Origin: a virus
Length of the DNA: 36,626 nucleotides
Direction: 5' to 3' (one strand)
Virus record (IMG/VR): IMGVR_UViG_3300005915_000052
Span: 1-36,626 of that record
Part shown: in pieces, positions 26,622-35,267 of the stretch
How positions within the stretch are numbered: the stretch's first letter is position 1
Layout: each line of letters begins with the position of its first letter
Translations under genes and position numbers: made by a program
The notes under the pieces: model-generated
Database searches by the model: none
The model's input: the letters and a program-made list of their open reading frames with translations, nothing else
Told to the model about the DNA's origin: nothing

Positions 26622-28820
26622 TTAACAATTATATAACGCATAAGCATATACTTGAAGCATTCTTAATTCATCCGTAGTTGGCTCTTCCCCCTTTTTATTT
26701 ATCGTGTGTTTTACTAATTTATTATACACCTTTTTTATATTATCATCAATATTATATTGACCATTATCTAATGCTAACAACACATCTTCCTTAGAAATAT
26801 CGTAAAAAAGAGGACAAGAACACAAAAGCCCAAATTTCATATTTTCCAAACCCTTTATTTCTCCATGCGACAAACTTCTTTGATTAGCTTTACCAAAATG
26901 CTGTAAAATAGCTGGAGTAATAATTTTAGAGATTTTATTTAAAGCTTCCTTAGCCCACACACAGGCAACCAAAAAGTCCTCTGACGCACCCAAAGGTTTT
27001 GGATTTCTTTGTCTCTTTTCATCATCTTTAGATCCTTGTGGACGCCCATCTGTCGATTTTTCTTTTTTATTTTTATCGTTTTGTCCAGAATTATTTGTTG
27101 TATTAGTTTTCGATTTTAATTGTTTTTCAAAAGGGGTATCCACATCATTAATATAAGGATATTCATCGTTTGGCAAATCAAGAGTAAGATAGCCTCTTGG
27201 TAATGAAGATTTGATATATTCATGTATTTTTTCAGGAGCGTGCCATGGACCAGCCTTATCATTCATAACGCCCCTCTTTCTAGCCTTCATTTCTCTCTTT
27301 ATTTTTAATTGCTCAATCTCTGGATCTTCATTAAATCTTTCCGCAAGAGTATCAATACTAATAATATCCCTATCAGCAAGTTGAATAAAGAGTTTTTTCA
27401 TAGATGCTTCATCACTCAAAATTTGATTATCAAACTCAATACGAGCACCTCTTTGAAAATCCATAGCTTGACGTACCAACTCTATTTCTTCTTCCCAAAA
27501 AGAAGTAACAACCATCCTACCATATTCTAGTCTTTTAATTAAAGTTTGAAGAGAAATATAATTATTTGTAAATCCAGATGAAGTAGCAGCCCCTGTAAGA
27601 GTAGGCGGTACACCAAGTCCAGCGTAAATTCTATTCATTACCGGCGTATATTTTTCATCACCCAAAAATTCATGTACATCTGTACTAGTTTCTTCAAATG
27701 TTAATTCGGGACCCCACACAATATCAAAAGCACCACCGCCAGGATTACTAAGCAAAATATTAATTAATCTATTAACTGCTATATCAGTTGGGAAAATCCC
27801 CTTTTCTAAATCCCCCAACTTCCACAGTCTTATCTGAGAGATAATACTATCTAAAGCGGCACGATCTGCAAGTTTCATTTTTTCCAAATCTTTAAGTTCA
27901 TCAAGAATAGCATAAATCATAGGATCTGCCCATACATTCCAGTCATCTCTTTTATAATGTCGAACACTAATCTTTCTAGAATCCAACGGAATTAGTCTTT
28001 GTCCATTATGAATTGCACTTAAAATATCAGCAGGAATACCACTAATTAAATCATTAAGTCCCTTAGATTTGAGAGAATTATTTATTAAACGGGCAAGTTT
28101 ATTACTAACTTTAATAGCATACTCTTGTCTTCCAACAAACGGACCTAATTCCTCTCCCAATGCATCCAACATTAAAGGATTCATAAATACATACCTAATT
28201 GGTATAGTTCTGCGACCTACACGAACTTGCTGAGTAGGTTCAACATCCTGTTCTAACTTATCGGAATAAGCAGTCTTCATTTTTCTTTCTTCGTCATATT
28301 TAAGTTTTGCCAAATGTCTTTTAGCTACAAAAATACCACAACGATATAAATAATTCAGTGCTCTCTCTGTACGTTCTGCCCCATTAACTTTACGAAACCA
28401 CGCCCTATAAAACCTTTGTTGTCTATTATTTGGATGAACAATTTTTATACCCTGAGTACCAAAATCAGACATTAAATCAATTACGTTTCTTACTATACCA
28501 ACCTTACGATACGCTTCCATACATTGAGACATAATGTCTTTTGGTTTTGTTGGTAATCTTTCATTTGGTCTAAAATAATCATAATCACTACGACTATGTT
28601 GATCTCTAACAGAAATATTTGTCTCTATATCTTTATATCTATCACGACTACTATGAGAATATGACGACTTATTCAGCACACCATTATAACTATCCATTGC
28701 TCTAGCAAGAACATTTGAATTTTCACCAATATTATCACCAGTAATCACAACAAAACTTTGCGATTTACCTACTGCACTATCAACACTAATATCATAAGAA
28801 GATCCCTTTGGTATAGACAT
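26622..28820 (-). CDS. Portal protein (732 aa)
   Basis: Follows the large terminase by 4 nt, in the standard terminase-portal-protease-capsid order. Characteristic portal features: an N-terminal segment ending PKDIMSQCMEAYRKVGIVRN, a DEELKDLEKMKLADRAALD-like helix (residues ~307-327, leading to IISQIRLWKLGDL), the phrase RIYAGLGVPPTLTGA and a long helix LIKRLEYGRMVVTSFWEEEI. The C-terminal ~150 residues are Lys/Asn-rich and then helical, longer than many portals. The portal forms the dodecameric DNA channel and head vertex for the packaging motor. GAGGAG precedes the ATG at 28820. A promoter-like GTGTATAAT also occurs inside the 3' end of the gene (26721-26729). Confidence 0.92.
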   Translation of the reverse strand: MSIPKGSSYDISVDSAVGKSQSFVVITGDNIGENSNVLARAMDSYNGVLNKSSYSHSSRDRYKDIETNISVRDQHSRSDYDYFRPNERLPTKPKDIMSQCMEAYRKVGIVRNVIDLMSDFGTQGIKIVHPNNRQQRFYRAWFRKVNGAERTERALNYLYRCGIFVAKRHLAKLKYDEERKMKTAYSDKLEQDVEPTQQVRVGRRTIPIRYVFMNPLMLDALGEELGPFVGRQEYAIKVSNKLARLINNSLKSKGLNDLISGIPADILSAIHNGQRLIPLDSRKISVRHYKRDDWNVWADPMIYAILDELKDLEKMKLADRAALDSIISQIRLWKLGDLEKGIFPTDIAVNRLINILLSNPGGGAFDIVWGPELTFEETSTDVHEFLGDEKYTPVMNRIYAGLGVPPTLTGAATSSGFTNNYISLQTLIKRLEYGRMVVTSFWEEEIELVRQAMDFQRGARIEFDNQILSDEASMKKLFIQLADRDIISIDTLAERFNEDPEIEQLKIKREMKARKRGVMNDKAGPWHAPEKIHEYIKSSLPRGYLTLDLPNDEYPYINDVDTPFEKQLKSKTNTTNNSGQNDKNKKEKSTDGRPQGSKDDEKRQRNPKPLGASEDFLVACVWAKEALNKISKIITPAILQHFGKANQRSLSHGEIKGLENMKFGLLCSCPLFYDISKEDVLLALDNGQYNIDDNIKKVYNKLVKHTINKKGEEPTTDELRMLQVYAYALYNC

Positions 28821-28824
28821 TTAT

Positions 28825-30924
28825 TTATCTCCTCACAGAACCATAAGAATAATTATTTAAACCTTTAACAAAATTGTCCGGCCCAACATACATAGCACCA
28901 CTATTACGTTTTTCTTTTTTAGATTGACCAACAAACCCGCCAGCAAACTGATAATCCAACATAGGTTTTTCATGCAACATTGTACGAGCTATCATATTAG
29001 CAATAACAAGAGCACTATATCTATCTTTTCTAAGTCTACCCTTTTTACCTCCAGGTTTAATAATCTCTGGAGTATCCCATCTATCTCTACCATTTATAGA
29101 TTGGGTATGTTCAATAGTAGATAACTCATCTTTAAGTTCCTCTATTTCTCTCATACAATCTTCAAGATTATCATATTTTCTATCTGCCATTTTATCTTGA
29201 GCAGTAGCAGTAGCAATAGCCACAGGATCAAAATAAGGGAAAAGAATAGTCTTAGTTTCAAAATCTTTTCTAAGTCCATGATTAGCTTCTACGGTAAAAT
29301 CTGGTTTTGCAAATTGTACCATATGTAAAGAATGTAATCCAGCTTCACTATCTGTTGGCTTTTTTGCTTGTTCCCACCAAAACGGATCTTCTTGTTGTCT
29401 CACAATATATGGCCAAATTGGATATTCTCCGCTCTCTATTTCATTAGAATCATGTAAAGTCTCCCCAATAACAATTCCACCACCTTGACTATCAATCCCA
29501 ATATGTTCTGTAGGAAAAGTTTTCATAAGATTACGTATTTTTCTAGCACAATAAGCGTAAAAAGATCTATCAGTTCTTACCTCTTTATTTTTTCTTAACT
29601 GTTGACGATTAGCCGTCCAACAATATACAATTCTACAATGATCTTCACAAGCCTCTAAAATAACAATAGCAAAATTATCTCTCTCAGACGCTGGATCAAT
29701 ACCATAAACATATGTTTTTTCTATATCACCATGTATTCTCGCAGAAAAATGAACAGGTCCAGAAGGTAATTGTATTGGTTTATTAGTTACACAACTCTCA
29801 ATAGTGCTTCTTTTAAAAAACCCATCACTATCAGCCAACCACACACAAGCATATTCCATCCTATAAAAAGAAATATGAATTGTGGCTTTTGCTTGAGCAA
29901 TTTGAGTTTCGTCAAGAAATCCCTTTGGTAATATGGTCCATGGAATTCTAAAAACAGAATATTGTGTCCAATCAAATCCGTCTGGAACGTCCCCATGAAA
30001 TAATTCTTGAAGACGACCAATATCACCCTGAGACTGAATAATTTCCTTATATCTTTTCCAGTAATCGTAAAAATGATTAAAGGCATAATCAGCAGTACCA
30101 CTAATAATAATTTGGTTCCCAAAACCTATATTCTCTAATTCTTCATTTGCCTCAGTTAACATACCTAAAGATTGTAAAACTTCAATTCTATGCATATCTT
30201 TGACACGTTCGACAGGATTAGCACTCGTAGCAGCAAAACCCTTAATAACGACTTCAAAAATTTCTCTAGGAATTTTAGCAAACTCATCAGCAAGAATAAC
30301 ATTTGCACGTAAACCACGAATCTTATCACCCATACCAATAGGAATCGCTAAAACTTCACTATCTCCAATATAAAAATTACAACTATCTGGGTTTCTTTTT
30401 GGTCCTTGACGAATACTTCTTCCCGTCAAATTTTGTAAAATAGGAGAACTTTTCCATATTTGCTCCATATAATCAAAAACAATTTTCGATTGACGAAATC
30501 CACTACCAGTAATAATAATTTTACTTCCTTGATCAAACACGGCCTTTAAAATGGCATATAATCCAAGAGACCAACTTTTACTTGCTCCACGCGACATAAT
30601 AAGCATAGGAAATTTTCTTCTCCATAATTCATTTTGAATACATAACTGAAATGGATGTAAATCTAAATTGAACAATAATTTACATGTAAGAGCAAAGTTT
30701 TCTGGCCTTTTTAACATCATAAGTAATTCTTTAACAAAATCTTCTGGCTCAGTAAAAAGATCTTGTGGTCTAGCATCAAGAAGCATATTCTTAGCATCGT
30801 CAATATCAAAATTATCAGGAAGATTCATCATTTTGTTTTCGACCATCATACTTACTTGAGTATCAGGCACAAATAGATCAATCTTTTGTTGTGAATTTTG
30901 TAAATCTACCTTATTTCTTCTCAT
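28825..30924 (-). CDS. terL: Terminase large subunit (699 aa)
   Basis: DNA packaging ATPase and headful or cohesive-end nuclease. Walker A is visible as SRGASKSW (residues ~111-118) and Walker B as VILADEF (~209-215). The C-terminal nuclease domain shows YGIDPASERDNFA (Asp ~410) and IGIDSQGGG (Asp ~478), the acidic residues expected in an RNase H-like fold. The ATG at 30924 lies inside the end of the upstream nuclease gene (14-nt overlap), so it is probably translationally coupled; a TTG 9 nt upstream is less likely. The gene directly precedes the portal, with which the protein docks. The length is on the long side for TerL. Confidence 0.95.
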   Translation of the reverse strand: MRRNKVDLQNSQQKIDLFVPDTQVSMMVENKMMNLPDNFDIDDAKNMLLDARPQDLFTEPEDFVKELLMMLKRPENFALTCKLLFNLDLHPFQLCIQNELWRRKFPMLIMSRGASKSWSLGLYAILKAVFDQGSKIIITGSGFRQSKIVFDYMEQIWKSSPILQNLTGRSIRQGPKRNPDSCNFYIGDSEVLAIPIGMGDKIRGLRANVILADEFAKIPREIFEVVIKGFAATSANPVERVKDMHRIEVLQSLGMLTEANEELENIGFGNQIIISGTADYAFNHFYDYWKRYKEIIQSQGDIGRLQELFHGDVPDGFDWTQYSVFRIPWTILPKGFLDETQIAQAKATIHISFYRMEYACVWLADSDGFFKRSTIESCVTNKPIQLPSGPVHFSARIHGDIEKTYVYGIDPASERDNFAIVILEACEDHCRIVYCWTANRQQLRKNKEVRTDRSFYAYCARKIRNLMKTFPTEHIGIDSQGGGIVIGETLHDSNEIESGEYPIWPYIVRQQEDPFWWEQAKKPTDSEAGLHSLHMVQFAKPDFTVEANHGLRKDFETKTILFPYFDPVAIATATAQDKMADRKYDNLEDCMREIEELKDELSTIEHTQSINGRDRWDTPEIIKPGGKKGRLRKDRYSALVIANMIARTMLHEKPMLDYQFAGGFVGQSKKEKRNSGAMYVGPDNFVKGLNNYSYGSVRR

Positions 30925-31381
30925 ACTGTACAATTCTTTTAAATAGAGAGCGTGTTATTTCTTTACCGTATTTCCCACAAAACATAATTTTTATATTAGG
31001 ATATTGAATCATAATTTCAGATATTCTACGCACAATATATTTTCCGTTAATTTTTACATACTTTAACTTATACCGAGGAATACGAGCACTGACAGGATAA
31101 TGCACTAGAGTACTAGCATCAAATTCAAGAAGAATAAAGGAATGTTTAATATGGGCCATTCTCTCTATTTCCCGATCAAATCTTTTTTCTATAACATTGT
31201 GAGCAAATTCACTAATGCTACCTTTTCTTTCTATTGTAAAAATATCTTCATATCCCTCAAGAGAATAATCTCCAGTTTTTATTTTTCGAGTTATAGTTCC
31301 TTTACAATAACTGGTTTTATTAAATCTCCAACCATGCCCCATTTTTTCTTGACTATCTCTTATAACAAGAAATTTATCCAT
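30911..31381 (-). CDS. ERCC4-type (XPF-like) nuclease (156 aa)
   Basis: Contains the ERCC4 nuclease layout: VIRDSQEK (Asp9, Glu12), KTGDYSLEGYEDIF (Asp38), then TIERKGSISEF (Glu51-Arg52-Lys53) and an RFDREIERM helix. The family core is GDx(n)ERKx3D; here the final Asp position is Ser57, followed by Glu58. The family cleaves branched or flap DNA in repair and recombination. Alone, without an HhH domain, it is a minimal nuclease domain as found in some phages. GGGGA lies 6 nt before the ATG at 31381, which overlaps the dehydratase stop by 8 nt; its stop overlaps terL by 14 nt. Possible roles are trimming branched concatemers before packaging or repair; this is inference from context. Confidence 0.85.
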   Translation of the reverse strand: MDKFLVIRDSQEKMGHGWRFNKTSYCKGTITRKIKTGDYSLEGYEDIFTIERKGSISEFAHNVIEKRFDREIERMAHIKHSFILLEFDASTLVHYPVSARIPRYKLKYVKINGKYIVRRISEIMIQYPNIKIMFCGKYGKEITRSLFKRIVQYEKK

Positions 31382-33608
31382 AATTAATCCCCAAATCTAT
31401 TTTTTGCCCTAATTTATATCGGATTTCATTCTCCACCATACTTTTCACAAGATCTTTAAATGTAAAAAGGGGAGACCATTTTAATTTATTTTTTACTTTA
31501 GAATAATCACCGCATAAATAGTTTACTTCACATGGCCTATAAAATCTTGGATCTATCCGCACAAATTTCATAATATAGTCTTTGTCTTTAGATAGACCAA
31601 TCACAGAAAAAGATTCTTGTAAAAATTCCATTACAGAATGTGTTTCCCCAGTAGCCAAAACAAAATCGTCTAATTTATCATTTTCAAGTATTAAAATCAT
31701 ACCTTTACAAAAATCTACAGCATGTCCCCAATCTCTACAAGCATTTAAATTACCCAATGGAAGTTTATCTGAATTATGTAACCCATAAGGAATATATTCA
31801 CAATGCTTACTCCATTCATTAATTTTACGAGCTTTCTTTTTTCTATTTAGTTTGAGTTTTCCATTTGTCCATTTGATATATAAGTCTGCAATAAATTTCG
31901 CTATTTTACGAGTAACAAAATGTTCGCCTCGCAATAAGGGCGAATTATGTATTCTCATCAAATTAGGCCCAATAGCAAAAAAATTACTTTCTGTTTGCAG
32001 ATCGTAAAACCATCCGTCTTCACTTTCAGTATCAAAAATTTTAATAACTTCCGATAAATTCTCTTGAGCACAAACTTTATTATTATTTGCACTTCTTAAT
32101 TGAATATAATAACACCGATGATCTTTATCTTTATATTCACATTTCACTTTTGGGATTTGATGTAAAACATTATTAATAATAGTTAATAACCCCAAACATA
32201 ATGTGGCTGATTTTGTCGTAAATCCTTTATAATAATATCTTTCGTTTCCTTTTATTCTTCCGTCTGCCATATAATAACCATCTAAAAATGCCTTTTGAAT
32301 ATCATGATCGGCATTAAGTATAAACGACGGAACCCTTTTTTCTTTAGATCTTTTAGTATAAATATTACTTTTTATCCATTGTCCAAAACTAGAATGATTA
32401 TGAAGATTAAGCTTCCATACATCTTTAGTACAATTCTTAAAATCACCAACTCCAGTATTAATTAATGAATAACCATAACCGTAAATAGAAATTATTGATT
32501 CTACCTCTTTTAATAATAAATTTTTATCACAACCAGTCAATGTAATTTTCCCATTTTCATCAATATTACCATCTCTACAAACAAAACCCATAAAATGCGA
32601 CAATATTTTATCACAATAGTCGCTTTTTTGACATAATAAAGGATATTGACTATCAAATACCTCATCACCAACTTTAACATTTTGGCATTTAGTTTCTATA
32701 TCATCTTTCATACAAACTATATGATTATGTGTTGTTTCGCATACACAAGATCTTGTTTGTATTAGTCTCATTTTTTTAGACATATCTCTATAGCAAGTAC
32801 CAGCAAGAATATTTGTCCACTGTACACCATCCCAAATCTGCATATCTTGTTTATACTTTGGTAATATTGTTTTATAAGTATATCTACCGTCACCACTATA
32901 GAACATATCTTCTATTGGTAATATATCTATAAAATTATTTTTTATATTTTTGATTAATACAGGAAAATGTTTAGGAATTGACTCATGGTTAAAACTTATA
33001 CTTGAACAACATGGAATATTATAAGCTTCACGATAAGATTTTATCAAATGATAGGAAGCTAATTTTGATATAGCATACGGAGAATTTGGTGCGAATGGAG
33101 TATTCTCATCTTGAAATTTTATTAATTTCCCCCCATTCTTTTTTTGAGAAGAAAAGTTATTACCATACATCTCACTACTTGAAGCTTGTAACAATTTAGC
33201 TGTAAGACGCATATCTTTATGAATTTCTAAAAGATTCAGAACACCACTAGCATTAACGTTCCAAGTAAGAGAAGGTTGAGAAAAACTTACTTTTACGTGA
33301 GATTGTGCAGACATATTATATATATAATCTATTTTACCGCATTTCTTTAAAATACCACCAAATACATTGCGTATAGAAGATGTATCCGTTACATCGCCAA
33401 CCATTAATTGAAAATTAGGTTCTATATCATTATAATCTTCACACGGTAAATATAAATTAAGAAGACGCAATCTTTGAGTATTATCAGTACTACTTCGTCG
33501 TGTTACACCAATAACTATATCATTTCTGTCAATTAAGAGACGAGAAAGTATTGATCCGTCTTGTCCGGTACAACCAAATACAACGCTGACATTTCTTCCT
33601 TTAGTCAT
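31374..33608 (-). CDS. gmd: GDP-mannose 4,6-dehydratase interrupted by an intein (744 aa)
   Basis: Extended short-chain dehydrogenase that converts GDP-D-mannose to GDP-4-keto-6-deoxy-D-mannose, precursor of fucose, rhamnose or perosamine. The N-extein (1-209) has the NAD(P) motif GCTGQDG (Gly12/15/18), SVGVTRRSS-like GVTRRSSTDNTQRL, QASSSEMYG (Ser144 in place of the usual Thr, Glu146) and PYAISK (Tyr178, Lys182). The C-extein resumes at Ser556 with SPLLRGEHFVTRKI, then RDWGHA and RFYRPCEV. Removing the 346-residue intein joins FNHE to SPLLRGE, the uninterrupted family sequence, and leaves about 398 aa. That is longer than usual partly because of an insertion before GNLNACRDWG. AGGAAG lies 7 nt before the ATG at 33608; an upstream TTG is rejected. 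Confidence 0.95.
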   Translation of the reverse strand: MTKGRNVSVVFGCTGQDGSILSRLLIDRNDIVIGVTRRSSTDNTQRLRLLNLYLPCEDYNDIEPNFQLMVGDVTDTSSIRNVFGGILKKCGKIDYIYNMSAQSHVKVSFSQPSLTWNVNASGVLNLLEIHKDMRLTAKLLQASSSEMYGNNFSSQKKNGGKLIKFQDENTPFAPNSPYAISKLASYHLIKSYREAYNIPCCSSISFNHESIPKHFPVLIKNIKNNFIDILPIEDMFYSGDGRYTYKTILPKYKQDMQIWDGVQWTNILAGTCYRDMSKKMRLIQTRSCVCETTHNHIVCMKDDIETKCQNVKVGDEVFDSQYPLLCQKSDYCDKILSHFMGFVCRDGNIDENGKITLTGCDKNLLLKEVESIISIYGYGYSLINTGVGDFKNCTKDVWKLNLHNHSSFGQWIKSNIYTKRSKEKRVPSFILNADHDIQKAFLDGYYMADGRIKGNERYYYKGFTTKSATLCLGLLTIINNVLHQIPKVKCEYKDKDHRCYYIQLRSANNNKVCAQENLSEVIKIFDTESEDGWFYDLQTESNFFAIGPNLMRIHNSPLLRGEHFVTRKIAKFIADLYIKWTNGKLKLNRKKKARKINEWSKHCEYIPYGLHNSDKLPLGNLNACRDWGHAVDFCKGMILILENDKLDDFVLATGETHSVMEFLQESFSVIGLSKDKDYIMKFVRIDPRFYRPCEVNYLCGDYSKVKNKLKWSPLFTFKDLVKSMVENEIRYKLGQKIDLGINYG
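31944..32981 (-). other. Intein with LAGLIDADG-type endonuclease region (346 residues)
   Basis: In-frame insertion inside gmd, residues Ser210 to Asn555 of the precursor. The N-splice side is SIPKHFPVLIKN (Ser1 instead of Cys1) followed by a DILPIEDMF segment. Block B is visible as TTHNH (T293, H296). Two LAGLIDADG-like motifs, LSHFMGFVCRDGN (Asp346) and FLDGYYMADGR (Asp449), indicate a homing endonuclease domain. Block F is WFYDLQTESNFFAIG, and block G ends with MRIHN, then Ser as +1 (His554, Asn555, Ser556). All splicing residues for a Ser1/Ser+1 reaction appear present, so splicing is predicted. The insertion is beside the conserved NHESPLRGE sequence, a typical conserved-site target. Confidence 0.93.
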
Positions 33609-33804
33609 CGCCAATCTTCCTATTTTTCTTTATTTTTGTAGAATTTTTAAACAATACATTTTTATAATTTTTGGTTTGCGGACTTGGATTCCATTGAGTA
33701 CCAATGCCACCAATACTCATATATACACCATCTTTACTAACAACCCCGCCCTTTACGCTATTTTTTTGTTTCTTGTTCTTCTTCATTTCTTGGCAATTTC
33801 TCAT
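33601..33804 (-). CDS. Small basic hypothetical protein (up to 67 aa)
   Basis: Overlaps the upstream 296-aa gene by 47 nt and the dehydratase start by 8 nt, with GATGACTAA joining stop and start. The product is Lys-rich and contains GVYMSIGGIGTQWNPSPQTK in its middle. Two ATGs are possible: 33804 (with GGGGA upstream) and 33786 (weaker site). The portion from about 33757 to 33615 is not covered by another gene, and the overlapping layout matches the rest of the operon, which supports a real gene. Function unknown; perhaps nucleic acid binding because of its charge. Confidence 0.55.
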   Translation of the reverse strand: MRNCQEMKKNKKQKNSVKGGVVSKDGVYMSIGGIGTQWNPSPQTKNYKNVLFKNSTKIKKNRKIGDD

Positions 33805-34648
33805 TTACATTCCCCGCAGTAGTAGTATTATCTGGAGATATTAAAGGTTGATCCCAATGGCCATCCTCATACTCCATGCTCTCTTTCCATTGTTCTCTTA
33901 TCTGATCAGATGACAATCTCATTTTTTGCATATATTTTCCAAATTTTCTTCTCATCTCCGGTCTATCTAATTCTTTAATCATTTCCCAAATATTTTTACC
34001 AGACATTTCCGCTTGTTTAAGACGCTGACTACGTGTAGCTTTAAGTTGTTCTAATTTCTCGTCTTTCTTCTTTTGGTATTCTAGATGTTCTTTAGTCAGA
34101 GAACCAACCATTGCTTGCAAATTAGATCTCTGCATTTCAAGATTACTTATCAACATACTATCCATTTTATCTTCACCCTTTTTTAATTCAGCATTAATTT
34201 TTCTTTGAATCAATTCTATTGCAGAAAGGTTTTTCTTCTTCTGTTCTGCTGCACGCTGAGCCATAATTTCATGAAGAATTAAGTCTTTCATCATAATTTC
34301 GTCTGTATGGAGTACTCCTTGAGAAGCAAACTGCCCATGTAACTTAACCCACTCCTGTTCAAAAAGTTCTAATTCATATTGGAAAAGCAGCTTTTTTATA
34401 GGCCCCCAAAGATAAGATCCTTTTAAACGATACAAAACCTCTTTGTCTTCGGTAGTAAACCTATTTTTTTCTTCAAGTTCCGCTCTTTTTTCACCTATTG
34501 CTTCTGGGGTTTTTTTGAATAATAGAGATAAATCTTCATCACTCAGATCTGGACGATTTTGAATTTCGTCCAGCAACTTATTACTAAAACGCCCAGACTG
34601 TTTATGCTGTTTACTCAATGATTTCTTTTTAGTCATTTTGGCCATCAT
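33758..34648 (-). CDS. Coiled-coil protein upstream of the packaging genes, possible small terminase (296 aa)
   Basis: Begins MMAKMTKKKS with a basic tail, then residues ~25-60 (LLDEIQNRPDLSDEDLSLLF and a KKTPEAIGEKRAELEEK stretch) could form a helix-turn-helix, as in small terminase subunits. Residues ~120-220 are long charged helices with coiled-coil character, and the C-terminus is Glu/Asn-rich and acidic. No ATPase motif. The start overlaps the sigma factor end by 20 nt. A small terminase normally binds packaging-site DNA as an oligomer through an N-terminal HTH plus coiled coil, and the gene lies three genes before terL. The assignment is tentative; it could instead be a scaffolding or transcription accessory protein. 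Confidence 0.7.
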   Translation of the reverse strand: MMAKMTKKKSLSKQHKQSGRFSNKLLDEIQNRPDLSDEDLSLLFKKTPEAIGEKRAELEEKNRFTTEDKEVLYRLKGSYLWGPIKKLLFQYELELFEQEWVKLHGQFASQGVLHTDEIMMKDLILHEIMAQRAAEQKKKNLSAIELIQRKINAELKKGEDKMDSMLISNLEMQRSNLQAMVGSLTKEHLEYQKKKDEKLEQLKATRSQRLKQAEMSGKNIWEMIKELDRPEMRRKFGKYMQKMRLSSDQIREQWKESMEYEDGHWDQPLISPDNTTTAGNVNEKLPRNEEEQETKK

Positions 34649-35267
34649 TTTCCATAAGACCTTTTTCCTTTAATATTTTTTTAATAAAAGAAATCAGTTT
34701 TTGTTTTCTATTATTAGAAAGACGAGCACCCTGTAAAAACCTACAATAATCTTCTCTCATAGCAGACGACATATTTGCATTTATTGTATTCAAAATTTCT
34801 TGATTACACATATGTTCTAAAGCGTCTGAATTTACTACTACATCTAAATTATTATCACTCTGAGAAAACCCGTCACACATTAATATACTTTTAGATTTAC
34901 TCACCGCCAACCATTTGGTATATTCTTGACAATATGTTTTATTTTCAAATTCCCTACATTTATCAGTACAACCTAAATTATCAGCATCATAAAAACCGCA
35001 AGAAAGACACGGATTGCTCTGTGTAAAACATTGATTCCGACGAAGATTAATAAAGCGATTTCTTACATGCGTATAAAGAAAAGTCCTCAGAGATGTCTCT
35101 TTTTTGGGATTATATTTCTTGAGACCCCCTAAAGCAAAAACGCACCCTTCCTGTTTTATATCGTCCTGAGTATAATAACCAAATTTAAAATGACGAGATA
35201 ATTTTGTCGCAACATATTCAATATCTGAAAGAACACGATCCTCGGTATATCCCTTTGGTATTTTCAT
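34629..35267 (-). CDS. Phage RNA polymerase sigma factor with Cys-rich insertion (212 aa)
   Basis: Residues ~15-78 match sigma-70 region 2: ATKLSRHFKFGYYTQDDIKQ, then EGCVFALGGLKKYNPKKETS and LRTFLYTHVRNRFINLRR (core-binding and -10-reading helices). Residues 80-113 hold six cysteines (80, 87, 90, 100, 104, 113; a CLSC pair), suggesting a zinc-binding insertion. Residues ~155-205 (NMSSAMREDYCRFLQGARLS) resemble region 4. Size and layout fit phage late sigma factors such as T4 gp55-type proteins. I chose the ATG at 35267, with AAGGA directly upstream, over a TTG at 35411, whose extra 48 residues look non-coding. It may direct host polymerase to the GTGTATAATATAAT promoters nearby, which is an inference. 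Confidence 0.85.
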   Translation of the reverse strand: MKIPKGYTEDRVLSDIEYVATKLSRHFKFGYYTQDDIKQEGCVFALGGLKKYNPKKETSLRTFLYTHVRNRFINLRRNQCFTQSNPCLSCGFYDADNLGCTDKCREFENKTYCQEYTKWLAVSKSKSILMCDGFSQSDNNLDVVVNSDALEHMCNQEILNTINANMSSAMREDYCRFLQGARLSNNRKQKLISFIKKILKEKGLMENDGQND

